Source of the DNA: Saprospiraceae bacterium
GTDB lineage: Bacteria > Bacteroidota > Bacteroidia > Chitinophagales > Saprospiraceae
Reading direction: 5' to 3'
Length of the DNA stretch: 35,170 bases
Assembly: GCA_020629935.1 (NCBI GenBank)
Contig: JAHDCJ010000038.1
Coordinates: forward strand, 8,241 to 43,410
Shown here: one piece after another, positions 24,766 through 34,154 of the stretch
Layout: every line of letters begins with the position of its first letter
Position numbering within the stretch: the stretch's first letter is position 1
Position numbers and translations under genes: made by a program
Notes under the pieces: generated by a model
What the model was told of the DNA's origin: nothing
Database searches by the model: none
What the model saw: the letters and a program-made list of their open reading frames with translations, nothing else

Positions 24766-27700
24766 ATGATGATGAAACAGAAGAAATTGTTAGCTGTGGT
24801 GTTTTGTTCTTTTTTAGGAATCTGGCTGCTCGCTATTTACGGATTTAAACCTTATCAAAAGGGAAGTACAGATCCTTTTATTATAAAATTGAAAAAACAA
24901 TTACTGAATTATAATAATCACTATGCACATGAGAAAGTGTATCTACATACGGATCGTACACTCTTTGAACCAGGAGAAGATATTTGGTTTAAGGCGTATG
25001 TAAAGGATGCCAATACGCATCAAGCAAGTACAAAGAGCGGAATTTGTTATGTAGAATTTATCGATCCTAAAGGAACCGTCATTAAAAAGCTGACGTTGCT
25101 TGCGCAAGGAGGAAATGGGCATGGTGATTTTTCTATTTCTCCTGATGCAGTAGGTGGTCTTTATAAACTAAAGGCCTATACGAAATGGCAATCAAACGAA
25201 AAACAATTTTTTGAAAAAGAAATAAATATTCAACGAAGCATACTCCCTAATTTGAGTATGAAGTTGGAATTTGAACGAAAGGCTTTTGGAGCGGGTGACC
25301 AAGTGGAAGCTCGTTTAGATTTAGCCTCACTTGACAACAAGCCGCTTGGGAATCATGATTTCCAATTTTTAGTAAACATCGGCGGACACCAATTTACTCA
25401 ATCAACAGGAAAGACCGATGATTCTGGGCGTGCTTATGTCAAGTTTAATTTACCCACAGAGTTAAATACTACGGATGGGTTGTTAAATGTTATGATTCCT
25501 TATAAAGGACAAAATGAGTCTATCTCTCGATCTATTCCTATTGTCCTTAATCAAATTGATGTCCAGTTTTTTCCAGAAGGTGGTGATCTTATCGCTGGGG
25601 TACCAAGCCGCATGGCCTTTAAAGCAGTTAATGAATTTAACAAGCCTGCGGATGTAGAAGGCTTTATTTATGATCATAAAAAGAATATCATTGCCCCACT
25701 TAAAAGTTTTCATCAAGGAATGGGAGCAGTGAAATTTACCCCACAAGCAGGTGTGAAATATCATGTAGAAATTACAAAACCAGTTCGAATTAAAACCCCT
25801 TATACTTTGCCTCGAATTTTATCTTCAGGAGCAAGTATGCAAGTACTCACTAACCAATCTGAAGCAGTTCAGGTTGAAGTGCATTCTACTTATGAGCAAT
25901 CCTTTTACTTGACCGCTCAAGCGGGAGGAGAATTATTTTACTCCGAAAAAATGAATCATAAAGGGATTAGTGGACAGTCTGTTTTTGTTCCAGTTGCTGA
26001 GTTACCCATAGGCATTGTAAAATTGACTTTATTTGATCAAAATCATATTGAACTTGCAGAACGTTTAGTTTTTACTGGATTAAACAAAGGCTTATCTATA
26101 GATATTAAAACAAATAAAACATCCTATCAGCCAAGAGAAAAAGTAGAGATGGAAGTCATCGTTAAAGATAACAAAGGGCTTCCAGTAAAAGGTAATTTCT
26201 CTTTAGCAGTAACCGATGAAAATTTAGTCTCTTTTGCCGATGATAAGCAAGGACATATCTTATCTCATTTTCTTTTAGAATCCGAGTTGGTTGGAGAAAT
26301 TGTAGAACCTAATTTTTATTTTGATCCAAAAGAAGAAAAGGCAACCGAGGCATTAGATTATTTACTAATGACTCAAGGATGGAGACGCTTTGATTGGAAG
26401 GAAGTTGATGCGGATAAATATATTGCTAATAAGATAGAAGGGGAGAATGCAAAAGTATCTGGAATTGTTATGGTGAAAGGAGTGCCTACCCAATCGGTTA
26501 CGGTAAAAGTAAAGGGAAGTGATTATCAAGTTAAGACAGACAAAGATGGTCTTTTTGTAATGGATAAAGTAAATTTAGACGGAACCAAGATTCTTGAAAT
26601 TTTTGATAATAAGGGGAATAAAGATGACTATACTTTAAAGGCTTATCAGGAAGATATCATTATTGATTTAAAAGCAAAAGGAGGAGTACGAGGAGTAGTA
26701 ACTGATGGGAACAGTGGAGAAACATTGCCTTTTGCAGAGGTTACCGTTTGGAAAAATGGGGTGTTAAAGACAGGCACACAAACCGATTTTGATGGGGTAT
26801 ATTTTTTAGATGATATAATGGAAGGAGGATATGATATTAAAGTAGAGTATGTGGGTTATACTCCACATGAGATGGAAGGGGTTTTAATTTCTAGTAATAA
26901 CATGTTGAAATTAGATTTCCCATTAAGACAAGGAGTTGATCTAACGGAGGTGGTCGTAGTAGAATATAAAGTACCCTTGATTAATTTAGATATGTCCTCT
27001 TCTGGTGCAACAATTAGTGCAGCTGATATTCAGCGTTTGCCAAGAAGAAATGTTTCCAGTCTTGCAGGTCGCGCAGGAGGCATAAATTCCAAATCCAAAA
27101 ATAAGAAAAGACGGGAAGCAGAGCAGATCACTATAAGAGGATCTCGATCTAACGATGATAAGTTTTTTGTAGATGGAGTTAGAACAAGAGGAGCGACTGT
27201 TGATACTGAGGATGTAGAAGAAGTAGAAGCTATTACTTCTGGAATCCCTGCCGAATTTGGGGACGAGGAAACTACAACAAAGAGCGAAGTGACAAAGTCA
27301 GATCGAGTGACTGAAGAAATGAATAAAAATGGGATGGGAGATGTAGTAAGTAAAGACTTTAATTCTAGAGCACCTTTAGATAATCTAAAAGAGTTACCTG
27401 TATCTAGTGAAGAATCAGATGAAATATTTTCTATTGTAGAAGAACGTCCCCAATTTCCAGGATGTGATCATTTACCTACAAGAGCAGAGCAAGAGCAATG
27501 TGCAGAACAACTGATGCTTGACTTTATTTATGATCAATTACAATATCCTGCGCTTGCAAAAGAGAATGCCGTTAATGGAATGGTTGTAGTAAGTTTTACT
27601 GTAGGAAAAACAGGCGAACTTCAAGATTTTAATCTTCGTAGAGATATAGGCTCAGGTTGTGGAGATGAAGCTATTCGAGTGTTACAATCCATGCCTAATT

Positions 27701-29916
27701 GGAGACCGGGCAAGCAAAATGGTAAATTTGTCCCAGTACAATATAATATACCCATTCGATTTTCTCCCGAAGGAAGAAAAAGAAAAGAGCAAACGGCTAT
27801 CAACTTTTCTAAAGTTCGAACTTTTTACTCGCCAAGATATCCAGAAATAGTAAAACCTGAAATCCGAACAGATTTTAGAAAAACAGTGTATTGGAATCCA
27901 AATGTAGAAACCAATGCCTCAGGTAAAGCTAACATTGAATTTTTCAATTCTGATGCAATGACTACATTAAATGTATGTGTAGAAGGTTTTGCCAATAAAG
28001 GAGATATAGGAAGAAAGGTATATAAATATAATGTACAACAATCTGTAGAGCTAAGAGCAAAAGTTCCTGTAGATGTATTATCTGGCGATCAAGTTGATAT
28101 TCCATTAACTTTGACGAATAATACTTCTACTTATGCTTCTGGGAGTTTAAGTGTAAAATCACCAGAAAATATGAAAGCCGTGATGCCTATTCCAAACCGA
28201 ATAAATTTAGGACCAAAGGAAAGCAAAACAATTTACTTAAAATACGAAGTATTGAATATGGAATCGAAAGGCGCCTTTAAAGTAGCTTTTGAATCAGGTA
28301 ATATAAACGATCAGTTGTCCTTTTCTATACGTAGTCAATCTAGAGGATTTCCAGTGGAGCACATGTTTAGTGGAAAACGGTTAAAAGCTAAACATCAATT
28401 GACCCTAAATGACGTTGTAGAAGGATCACTTCGTGTAAATCTATCTGCGCACCCTACGGTGTTGACAGAGATTTTATCAGGACTACAACGTATGTTAAGA
28501 CAGCCGAATGGATGTTTCGAACAAACATCGAGCAGTAATTATCCAAATTTATTGGTCTTAGATTATTTGAAATCAAATAATGTGGATGTACCCGAAGCAA
28601 AAAAGCAAGCCAAGGAGTTTTTGAAAAGGGGATATAAGCGATTAACAGGCTTTGAATCCTCAAGTGGAGGCTTTGATTGGTACGGTGGGCCAATTGGCCA
28701 TGAAGGGCTTACAGCCTATGGTATTTTGCAGTTTAATGATATGAAAGCCGTTTATCCTGTAGAACAAGAAATGATTGATCGAAATGTAGCTTGGCTGTTA
28801 AGTAGAAAGAATGGTAAAGGCAGTTGGAAACGTCAAAGTCGAAGCTATAAATTTGGCGCTAATAGTCCACAAATTGGAGACGCCTATATTGTATGGGCAT
28901 TGACAGAGGCAGGTTATGGAAGTAAAATTAAGCAAGAAATAGAAAAGTCTTATAAAGATGCCGTAAAATCTGAAGATCCATATATTATGGCTTTAATGGC
29001 GAATGTATTGGGCAAACTGAAAGATTCTAGAGCTCAAGGTTTAATAGATGAGTTAGTAAAACATCAAAATGCATCGGGAAGTTTTAAAGGGCTAATTCGA
29101 TCGGTAACGAATTCTACAGGAAAGAATCTAGAAGTAGAGACTACAGCCTTAAGTTGTTTAGCTTTTATTCGGGCAAATGCGAATTTTATAGAAACAAAAA
29201 AAGGAATTGACTTTATAGGGCAGTCTAAAAACAATTATGGCTTCGGCTCTACTCAATCTACAATTTTGGCTTTAAAGGCTATTTTAGCATATGCTAAAAT
29301 GAATAAGTCAACTAAAGAAGGAGGGCAACTTGAATTATATGTGAATGGAGTAAAGAAAACAGAAGTCAATTATGAAGCGAATCAAAAAGAATCGATTCAA
29401 ATCAAAAATATTGAACAATACTTAAGTCAAGGAAGGCAGGATATTGAAATCCGTTTTGTAGGAACAAAAGAACCCCTTCCTTATGAATTGGCTATACATT
29501 ATAATACAAGCCTACCTAAAAATGATAAATCTTGTAAAGTAAATATCCAAACGCGTATTTTGAAAACGCAACCTCGAATGGGCGAAACAGTTCGGATGAC
29601 TACAACTTTAAAGAACTTAGGGGAAGAAGTACCAAGCACCTTAGCAATAGTTGGTATTCCTGGAGGATTAAGTCTACAAGCTTGGCAATTAAAAGAGCTA
29701 GTAGAAAAAGGAAAGGTCGATTTTTATGAGTTGTGGGATGGTTATGCAGTGTTTCATTTCAAATCAATGGATGCAAAAGAGATAAAAACCATTGATTTGG
29801 ATTTAAAAGCGGATATTCCTGGGCAATTTGAAGCACCCGCTTCCCAAGCATATTTATACTATAGTAATGATCAAAAACATTGGTCAAAGCCTGAAAAAAT
29901 AAATATAATGCCATAA
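24766..29916 (+). CDS. Alpha-2-macroglobulin-like protein with TonB-plug and TonB C-terminal insertions
   Basis: A 1716-residue envelope protein. A hydrophobic N-terminus (about 7-26) exports or anchors it. Residues 52-150 form an MG2-type domain (HEKVYLHTDRTLFEPGEDIW). The family block YLLMTQGWRRFDW follows near 540. Then come inserted modules: a CarboxypepD_reg-like domain (about 640-725, with LPFAEVTVWKNG), a TonB-receptor plug-like segment (about 746-835, ISAADIQRLPRRNVSSLAG, then ITIRGSRSNDDKFFVDGVR), an acidic linker, and a TonB C-terminal-like domain (about 893-1000, YPALAKENAVNGMVVVSFTV, NWRPGKQNGKFVPVQYNIPI). The macroglobulin core resumes at 1030. The thioester motif G1249-CFEQ (Cys1250, Gln1253) opens the thioester-helical domain. 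Such proteins trap proteases or attach covalently to targets; the TonB-type modules suggest envelope docking. No beta-barrel follows the plug. Confidence 0.88.
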   Translation: MMMKQKKLLAVVFCSFLGIWLLAIYGFKPYQKGSTDPFIIKLKKQLLNYNNHYAHEKVYLHTDRTLFEPGEDIWFKAYVKDANTHQASTKSGICYVEFIDPKGTVIKKLTLLAQGGNGHGDFSISPDAVGGLYKLKAYTKWQSNEKQFFEKEINIQRSILPNLSMKLEFERKAFGAGDQVEARLDLASLDNKPLGNHDFQFLVNIGGHQFTQSTGKTDDSGRAYVKFNLPTELNTTDGLLNVMIPYKGQNESISRSIPIVLNQIDVQFFPEGGDLIAGVPSRMAFKAVNEFNKPADVEGFIYDHKKNIIAPLKSFHQGMGAVKFTPQAGVKYHVEITKPVRIKTPYTLPRILSSGASMQVLTNQSEAVQVEVHSTYEQSFYLTAQAGGELFYSEKMNHKGISGQSVFVPVAELPIGIVKLTLFDQNHIELAERLVFTGLNKGLSIDIKTNKTSYQPREKVEMEVIVKDNKGLPVKGNFSLAVTDENLVSFADDKQGHILSHFLLESELVGEIVEPNFYFDPKEEKATEALDYLLMTQGWRRFDWKEVDADKYIANKIEGENAKVSGIVMVKGVPTQSVTVKVKGSDYQVKTDKDGLFVMDKVNLDGTKILEIFDNKGNKDDYTLKAYQEDIIIDLKAKGGVRGVVTDGNSGETLPFAEVTVWKNGVLKTGTQTDFDGVYFLDDIMEGGYDIKVEYVGYTPHEMEGVLISSNNMLKLDFPLRQGVDLTEVVVVEYKVPLINLDMSSSGATISAADIQRLPRRNVSSLAGRAGGINSKSKNKKRREAEQITIRGSRSNDDKFFVDGVRTRGATVDTEDVEEVEAITSGIPAEFGDEETTTKSEVTKSDRVTEEMNKNGMGDVVSKDFNSRAPLDNLKELPVSSEESDEIFSIVEERPQFPGCDHLPTRAEQEQCAEQLMLDFIYDQLQYPALAKENAVNGMVVVSFTVGKTGELQDFNLRRDIGSGCGDEAIRVLQSMPNWRPGKQNGKFVPVQYNIPIRFSPEGRKRKEQTAINFSKVRTFYSPRYPEIVKPEIRTDFRKTVYWNPNVETNASGKANIEFFNSDAMTTLNVCVEGFANKGDIGRKVYKYNVQQSVELRAKVPVDVLSGDQVDIPLTLTNNTSTYASGSLSVKSPENMKAVMPIPNRINLGPKESKTIYLKYEVLNMESKGAFKVAFESGNINDQLSFSIRSQSRGFPVEHMFSGKRLKAKHQLTLNDVVEGSLRVNLSAHPTVLTEILSGLQRMLRQPNGCFEQTSSSNYPNLLVLDYLKSNNVDVPEAKKQAKEFLKRGYKRLTGFESSSGGFDWYGGPIGHEGLTAYGILQFNDMKAVYPVEQEMIDRNVAWLLSRKNGKGSWKRQSRSYKFGANSPQIGDAYIVWALTEAGYGSKIKQEIEKSYKDAVKSEDPYIMALMANVLGKLKDSRAQGLIDELVKHQNASGSFKGLIRSVTNSTGKNLEVETTALSCLAFIRANANFIETKKGIDFIGQSKNNYGFGSTQSTILALKAILAYAKMNKSTKEGGQLELYVNGVKKTEVNYEANQKESIQIKNIEQYLSQGRQDIEIRFVGTKEPLPYELAIHYNTSLPKNDKSCKVNIQTRILKTQPRMGETVRMTTTLKNLGEEVPSTLAIVGIPGGLSLQAWQLKELVEKGKVDFYELWDGYAVFHFKSMDAKEIKTIDLDLKADIPGQFEAPASQAYLYYSNDQKHWSKPEKINIMP

Positions 29917-29965
29917 AATACTGATAAATAGTCTATTATATATATAGGCATGATTTTTTATGAAT

Positions 29966-30012
29966 AAAAAACCAAGCTGCTTTTATCACATAAAGCAGTC
30001 TTGGTTTTTTTT
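29966..30012 (+). terminator. Rho-independent terminator of the macroglobulin gene
   Basis: An inverted repeat of about 17 bp with one bulged base has an A6 run on the left and a T8 run on the right. It lies 50 nt after the stop codon. Confidence 0.85.
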
Positions 30013-30539
30013 ATGTAAGGTGGCATTGAAAGATAAAAAAGTTTAAAATAAATTAGCTAAAAAGGGTCATAGTTATCTAAGCACTTTATTATTAGTGATT
30101 TACACTAAAGTAAAAAAAAGAATTATTTTAAAAAAAATTTAAAGATCGTGCAACCCTTGACATGATAACTGCAACTATAGTAATGAGTTTTCAATGGAGA
30201 GCTTATTAAAACCTTGTCACTTTTTCTTCATTTTTGATTTGCATTGTATTTTAGCTAAAGAGTCAATATACATTGGAATTCATATAGAGAAAAAACAAAA
30301 TAATTGCCTTTAATTTTAGTAGCTTTTATGTCACAAAATTGAAGAAAATGAAATGAAAAGTTTGATTCCGTATAAGAATAGGATAAAACAATCAAAATTT
30401 TGAATTTTCACCAAAGGTTTTTATATAAAATAAATGTTTAAAATCAATTTATTTTTAATTGACAATCAGTAAGTTATGTTACGCCTCTTTCTTTCTTATG
30501 TATACGACAAAAGTAAATGTCAAATTAATGTCTGAAGGA

Positions 30540-30571
30540 TTGGCTTTTATTAATTTTTCTTATTAGATTTG
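30540..30571 (+). promoter_or_regulatory. Promoter of the first T9SS cargo gene
   Basis: TTG at 30540-30542, a 21-nt spacer and TAGATTTG at 30564-30571, matching the Bacteroidota consensus. The predicted leader is about 75 nt. Confidence 0.6.
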
Positions 30572-30651
30572 TATAGGTAGTAATTATCATTTTAAGTCAC
30601 AAAAAATAATATTGGGGTATTTCTTTACACACAAAAAAAATTAGTCCAGTC

Positions 30652-31890
30652 ATGAGAATTTTATTTAACTCTTTCTTTACTTTAATCATCTTGCTTTCTT
30701 CCATTGGAAGTTATGCACAAACAGCAGGGGCATCTGGGGAGATGCGATTCTTGCTTAACAGCATTGACTGTACAAATAACGAAGCATTCGTTTATGTACA
30801 ATTACGAGCTGCACCTGATTCACCATCTTGGTTACTCAAAGATTCCAACATGCGATGGTCGTACACACCACGAACTACTATTGCTCCAATGCCTTGGATT
30901 CAAAATACTTCACCTGATCCTAATCCACAATCAGCGCCTATTTACATTAGCGACATGGTTACTTATAATAACTTTGGCGCCCCTTCTCCAACTGGAGGTG
31001 TTTGGTTTGAGTGTGGTTTAATTAGTACAGTAGAACCACATGATTTAGTGGGATCAATTGATACTGTAATTAGTTATAACTTTTCATCTGCTGGTCAAGG
31101 TATCTGTATGGAACCTGGCGTATGGAGAACAATGGGAGAAATTCGAGTAGAAATCTTGGATGGATCTGAATGTTTTGATTTTATCTGGCACCCATCTGGT
31201 TTCTTCCCAGAATCTACGATTTCTGAAGTAGATGCAAACGGGGTACCATTTGACGTTCCAATTTCTGCACAAACTGATTATAGCTTATGTTTCGATGCAG
31301 TTTGTAATCCACTTCCAATCGAATTGGCTTCTTTCTCAGGAAAAGACAATGACTGTGAAAACTTAATCGAATGGTCAACAGTTACAGAAAAAGATAATGC
31401 TTACTTTATCTTAGAAAGTAGCTCTGATGGAATTAACTATCGAGAAATTGCACGAGTAGAAGGAGCAGGAACAACTTCTGAACCTAAAAACTATTCATTC
31501 ATTGATAAAGATATTGACATCGTAACTTATTACCAATTGGTTCAAGTTGATCTTGATGGAAAAACTTCTTTAGCAGGTACAATCACTGTGAGCTCGGCTT
31601 GTTTCGGCTCTGATGATATCAATACCATCCAAGAAATTTTCCCGAATCCAGTTGCTGATGACAAATTTGTAAACATCAAATTCTACACGAATCAATTTGA
31701 AGGACAAGGAAAAGTGATTATCACTGATGTACTTGGACGAATTGTTGACAAGTCAGAAGTAGAAATTACAGTAGGACCAAATACATTTGAGTACGGAGCT
31801 GGTAAATTAGCCGCAGGTACTTACTTCGCACAAATCCAAGGTGCAGATTGGTTCTCTAAACCGATGAAATTTGTAAAAATTCATAAATAA
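30652..31890 (+). CDS. T9SS-secreted surface protein, paralogue 1
   Basis: A 412-residue exported protein. The signal peptide (LFNSFFTLIILLSSIGSYAQ) is followed by a conserved domain (about 25-215) with MRWSYTPRTTIAPMPW, TYNNFGAPSPTGGVWFECG, WRTMGEIRVEILDGSECFDF and the VCNPLPIEL turn. Residues about 225-310 are the common T9SS linker-type beta domain (LIEWSTVTEKDNAYFILESS, DGINYREIARVEGAGTT). The last 84 residues (EIFPNPVADD to MKFVKIHK) are a type A C-terminal sorting domain, so it should pass the outer membrane through T9SS and be surface-attached or released. The first domain's family is not recognised. Followed by a terminator and a close paralogue. Confidence 0.85.
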   Translation: MRILFNSFFTLIILLSSIGSYAQTAGASGEMRFLLNSIDCTNNEAFVYVQLRAAPDSPSWLLKDSNMRWSYTPRTTIAPMPWIQNTSPDPNPQSAPIYISDMVTYNNFGAPSPTGGVWFECGLISTVEPHDLVGSIDTVISYNFSSAGQGICMEPGVWRTMGEIRVEILDGSECFDFIWHPSGFFPESTISEVDANGVPFDVPISAQTDYSLCFDAVCNPLPIELASFSGKDNDCENLIEWSTVTEKDNAYFILESSSDGINYREIARVEGAGTTSEPKNYSFIDKDIDIVTYYQLVQVDLDGKTSLAGTITVSSACFGSDDINTIQEIFPNPVADDKFVNIKFYTNQFEGQGKVIITDVLGRIVDKSEVEITVGPNTFEYGAGKLAAGTYFAQIQGADWFSKPMKFVKIHK

Positions 31891-31920
31891 CTTTTAAATC
31901 ATTTGATTTAAAATTGGTTC

Positions 31921-31955
31921 AAAAAGGGGGATGTTTCTCGCATCCTCCTTTTTCT
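31921..31955 (+). terminator. Rho-independent terminator between the two T9SS paralogues
   Basis: A 13-bp stem (arms 31921-31933 and 31941-31953, one G-T pair, 7-nt loop) ending in T residues. It lies 31 nt after the first paralogue and suggests each copy is transcribed separately. Confidence 0.85.
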
Positions 31956-32095
31956 TCCAAACAGAAACTACCCCAAATAACCGCCTTTTATCCAAAACAA
32001 ACATTCAACGACAAGTCGCTCAACTACCACACACTATTTTACCATTTGTAGCATCCAAACTGCAATCCAAAATTATCCACTTAAATTAGACAGTC

Positions 32096-33331
32096 ATGAA
32101 AGTTTTTACACAAATATTTTTTCTTTTATTCTTAGGCCTTTTATCCTTCCAAGCTTCTGCTCAAACCGCAGGCGCTGAAGCAGAAACACGATTTTTATTA
32201 AATAATGTAGATTGTAATACTGATGAAGTTTTTATCTATGTTGAAATCCGAGCAGCAGTAAATTCACCTCAATTCTTTTTGAGAAATGTAAATTTTAGAT
32301 GGTCTTATACGCCAAGAACAACCATCGCTCCAATGCCTATTTTGCATGGTAGCTCTCCTGATAATAATCCAGAATCTGCTCCAATTTGGATCAGTGATTT
32401 TATTACTTATAACAACATTGGAACACCAACTGCAGCAGGGGGTACTTGGTTCGAATGTGGACAAATTGCCCCAATTGATCCTCATAACTTAATCGGATCT
32501 AATGATACCATTGTTAGTTACAACTTTACTGCAGCAGGTGGTGGTGTTTGTTTAATTCCTGGAGAATGGAGAACAATCGGAGAAATTCGAGTCGATATCT
32601 TAGATGGATCAGAATGTTTTGATTTCATCTGGCATGCTCCTACTGTTTTATTTCCACCAACTGTAGTAAAAGAAGTATTAGCAGGTGAGGTTTATGATGT
32701 ACCTATCGGAAATCAAGAAAATACAAGCTTCTGTTATGATGCAGTATGTAATCCACTTCCAATTGAACTAAACTCATTTACTGGAGCTGACAAAGGTTGC
32801 GAAAACCTAATCGAATGGTCTACTGTTTCTGAAACAGAAAATAGCCACTTCGTTTTAGAAAGTAGCTCAGATGGAATTAACTACCGAACTATTGCTACTA
32901 TTGATGGTGCTGGTACTACATTAGAAGCTCAAAATTATTCTTTTGTAGATAAAGATATGGATAACACTACTTATTATAGTCTTACCCAAGTTGACTTTGA
33001 TGGAACAAGCGAAAAAGTTGGAACCATAACTGTAGTATCTGCTTGTTTTAACAATGAAGAAGTCAATTCAATATCAGAATTATATCCAAATCCTTCATTC
33101 AATAATTCTTCTATAAATATTAAATTCTTAACGAATCAAATTGCAGGAGAAGGAAAATTAATCATCACAGATATTCTTGGACGTGTAGTCGATGTCGCTC
33201 CTTTAGAAATTATCAACGGAGCAAATATCTTTGAATATAATACTCAAAAAATTGGATCTGGTACATATTTCGCTAGAATCCAAGGAACGGATTGGTTCTC
33301 GAAATCAATGAAATTCGTTAAAATAAACTAA
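32096..33331 (+). CDS. T9SS-secreted surface protein, paralogue 2
   Basis: A 411-residue protein with the same architecture as its upstream neighbour: signal peptide ending in ASAQ, the conserved N-terminal domain (FRWSYTPRTTIAPMPI, SAPIWISDFITYNNIG, GGTWFECG, EWRTIGEIRVDILDGSECFD), the CNPLPIEL turn, the linker beta domain (LIEWSTVSETENSHFVLESS) and a type A T9SS sorting domain (ELYPNPSFNN to MKFVKIN). Length differs by only one residue. The two copies differ mainly in loops, for example LHGSSPDNNPES where the first has IQNTSPDPNPQS. No strong promoter consensus is seen in the 205-nt gap between the copies. The binding target is unknown. Confidence 0.85.
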   Translation: MKVFTQIFFLLFLGLLSFQASAQTAGAEAETRFLLNNVDCNTDEVFIYVEIRAAVNSPQFFLRNVNFRWSYTPRTTIAPMPILHGSSPDNNPESAPIWISDFITYNNIGTPTAAGGTWFECGQIAPIDPHNLIGSNDTIVSYNFTAAGGGVCLIPGEWRTIGEIRVDILDGSECFDFIWHAPTVLFPPTVVKEVLAGEVYDVPIGNQENTSFCYDAVCNPLPIELNSFTGADKGCENLIEWSTVSETENSHFVLESSSDGINYRTIATIDGAGTTLEAQNYSFVDKDMDNTTYYSLTQVDFDGTSEKVGTITVVSACFNNEEVNSISELYPNPSFNNSSINIKFLTNQIAGEGKLIITDILGRVVDVAPLEIINGANIFEYNTQKIGSGTYFARIQGTDWFSKSMKFVKIN

Positions 33332-33378
33332 TAATTAAGATCTCTGACTGAGTATAGACCAATATTATTTTGGTTCAT

Positions 33379-33408
33379 AAAAATCCCGACCATTGGTCGG
33401 GATTTTTT
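33379..33408 (+). terminator. Rho-independent terminator
   Basis: A perfect 13-bp stem (arms 33379-33391 and 33395-33407, 3-nt loop) with A and T runs flanking a GC core. It lies 48 nt after the second T9SS cargo gene. Confidence 0.9.
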
Positions 33409-33505
33409 AGTTTATACAAGTCTGGGGTTTTCTAGAATTATTTTTGATATTTATTTTCTCAAAGGCTTCAATTAAAACAAATACTTCATTTTCTTGAAAA
33501 TAAAA

Positions 33506-33961
33506 TTAGGTAAGAGGAGCAGCTAAAACTTTTACCTTTGCTTGCCCAATTAATAAAATCTCTTTGGTTATACATGGACTTGGCACTAGACCGCTCCAAT
33601 AAGATTGGGCATTTTGTACAATGGTTGAATAAGGCGCACCTTCACACCATAACAAACTCATATCTGCCTGAAAAATAGTTCCTTCAATAATCTCAATCTC
33701 ATATACCGCACCCTGTCGCTTTTCTTGGTAAGTCCAATAGGCTAAAGCGGCATCTTCGTCTTCAAATAAAAAGATGGCATCAAAACGAGAAGGACAATTA
33801 CTGAACTTTTCCTTTCGAATGGATTCAAAAATGTGTTCGGTAATATATTTGGTATAATTATCTTCCATCATATCATGCCCGTTGATCCGCTCACCATAAA
33901 TCCCGGGATTTAATTGGGCGCCAACTTTTAGGGTACGACGTGAGACATAATAGTATTTCAT
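33506..33961 (-). CDS. DUF2441-like protein
   Basis: A 151-residue soluble protein from the ATG at 33959-33961. The N-terminal YYYVSRRTLKVGAQLNPGIY, followed by YGERI, the central FESIRKEKFSNCPSRFDAIF and FEDEDAALAYWTYQ, and VYEIEIIEGTIFQADMSLLW match what I recall of DUF2441 (RES/ADP-ribosyltransferase-like fold: a YHV/YYV strand, a PG-YG turn, and the CPSR-DAIF-F motif). No catalytic role is established. No antitoxin-like gene is adjacent. It is divergent from purC with 193 nt between the starts. Confidence 0.6.
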   Translation of the reverse strand: MKYYYVSRRTLKVGAQLNPGIYGERINGHDMMEDNYTKYITEHIFESIRKEKFSNCPSRFDAIFLFEDEDAALAYWTYQEKRQGAVYEIEIIEGTIFQADMSLLWCEGAPYSTIVQNAQSYWSGLVPSPCITKEILLIGQAKVKVLAAPLT

Positions 33962-34116
33962 AATCTTCCAGTTAATAAATGCTCAAACAATAAATTTTAC
34001 ATTTCCAAATGTTATTTAAACCAATACTGTTTACTAAACTAAGAATGTGGATAGATTGTGTAAAAAATAATAGGCTAAAGCGCATTTCTTGTTCATGTAA
34101 AAATAATGGAATTTCT

Positions 34117-34124
34117 TACCTTTG
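34117..34124 (+). promoter_or_regulatory. Likely -7 box of purC
   Basis: TACCTTTG matches TAnnTTTG and ends 30 nt before the purC ATG. A TTG at 34089-34091 is 25 nt upstream. The box contains a possible TTG start at 34122 that should therefore not be used. Confidence 0.5.
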
Positions 34125-34154
34125 CAACATCGTTTCACGCTAAAATTCTATCTT

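Larger units (their letters stand above)
29917..30651. other. 735-nt non-coding gap
   Basis: AT-rich region without a credible gene. It contains a terminator at its left end, an ECF-promoter-like motif at 30147-30187 and the promoter of the first T9SS cargo gene at 30540-30571. The middle (30200-30530) shows nothing further that I can support. Confidence 0.6.

Noticed and set aside
24766-29916. Chimeric assembly or frameshift joining separate TonB and macroglobulin genes
   Set aside because: The frame is continuous with no stop or frameshift, and macroglobulin sequence flanks the inserted modules on both sides, so an insertion into one gene is the simpler reading.
30183-30209. Short reading frame after the TGCAAC motif (eight codons then stop)
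   Set aside because: Too short and without support; treated as non-coding.
34122-34154. Earlier TTG start for purC
   Set aside because: The TTG is part of a TACCTTTG promoter box, and the ATG at 34155 gives the normal PurC N-terminus.
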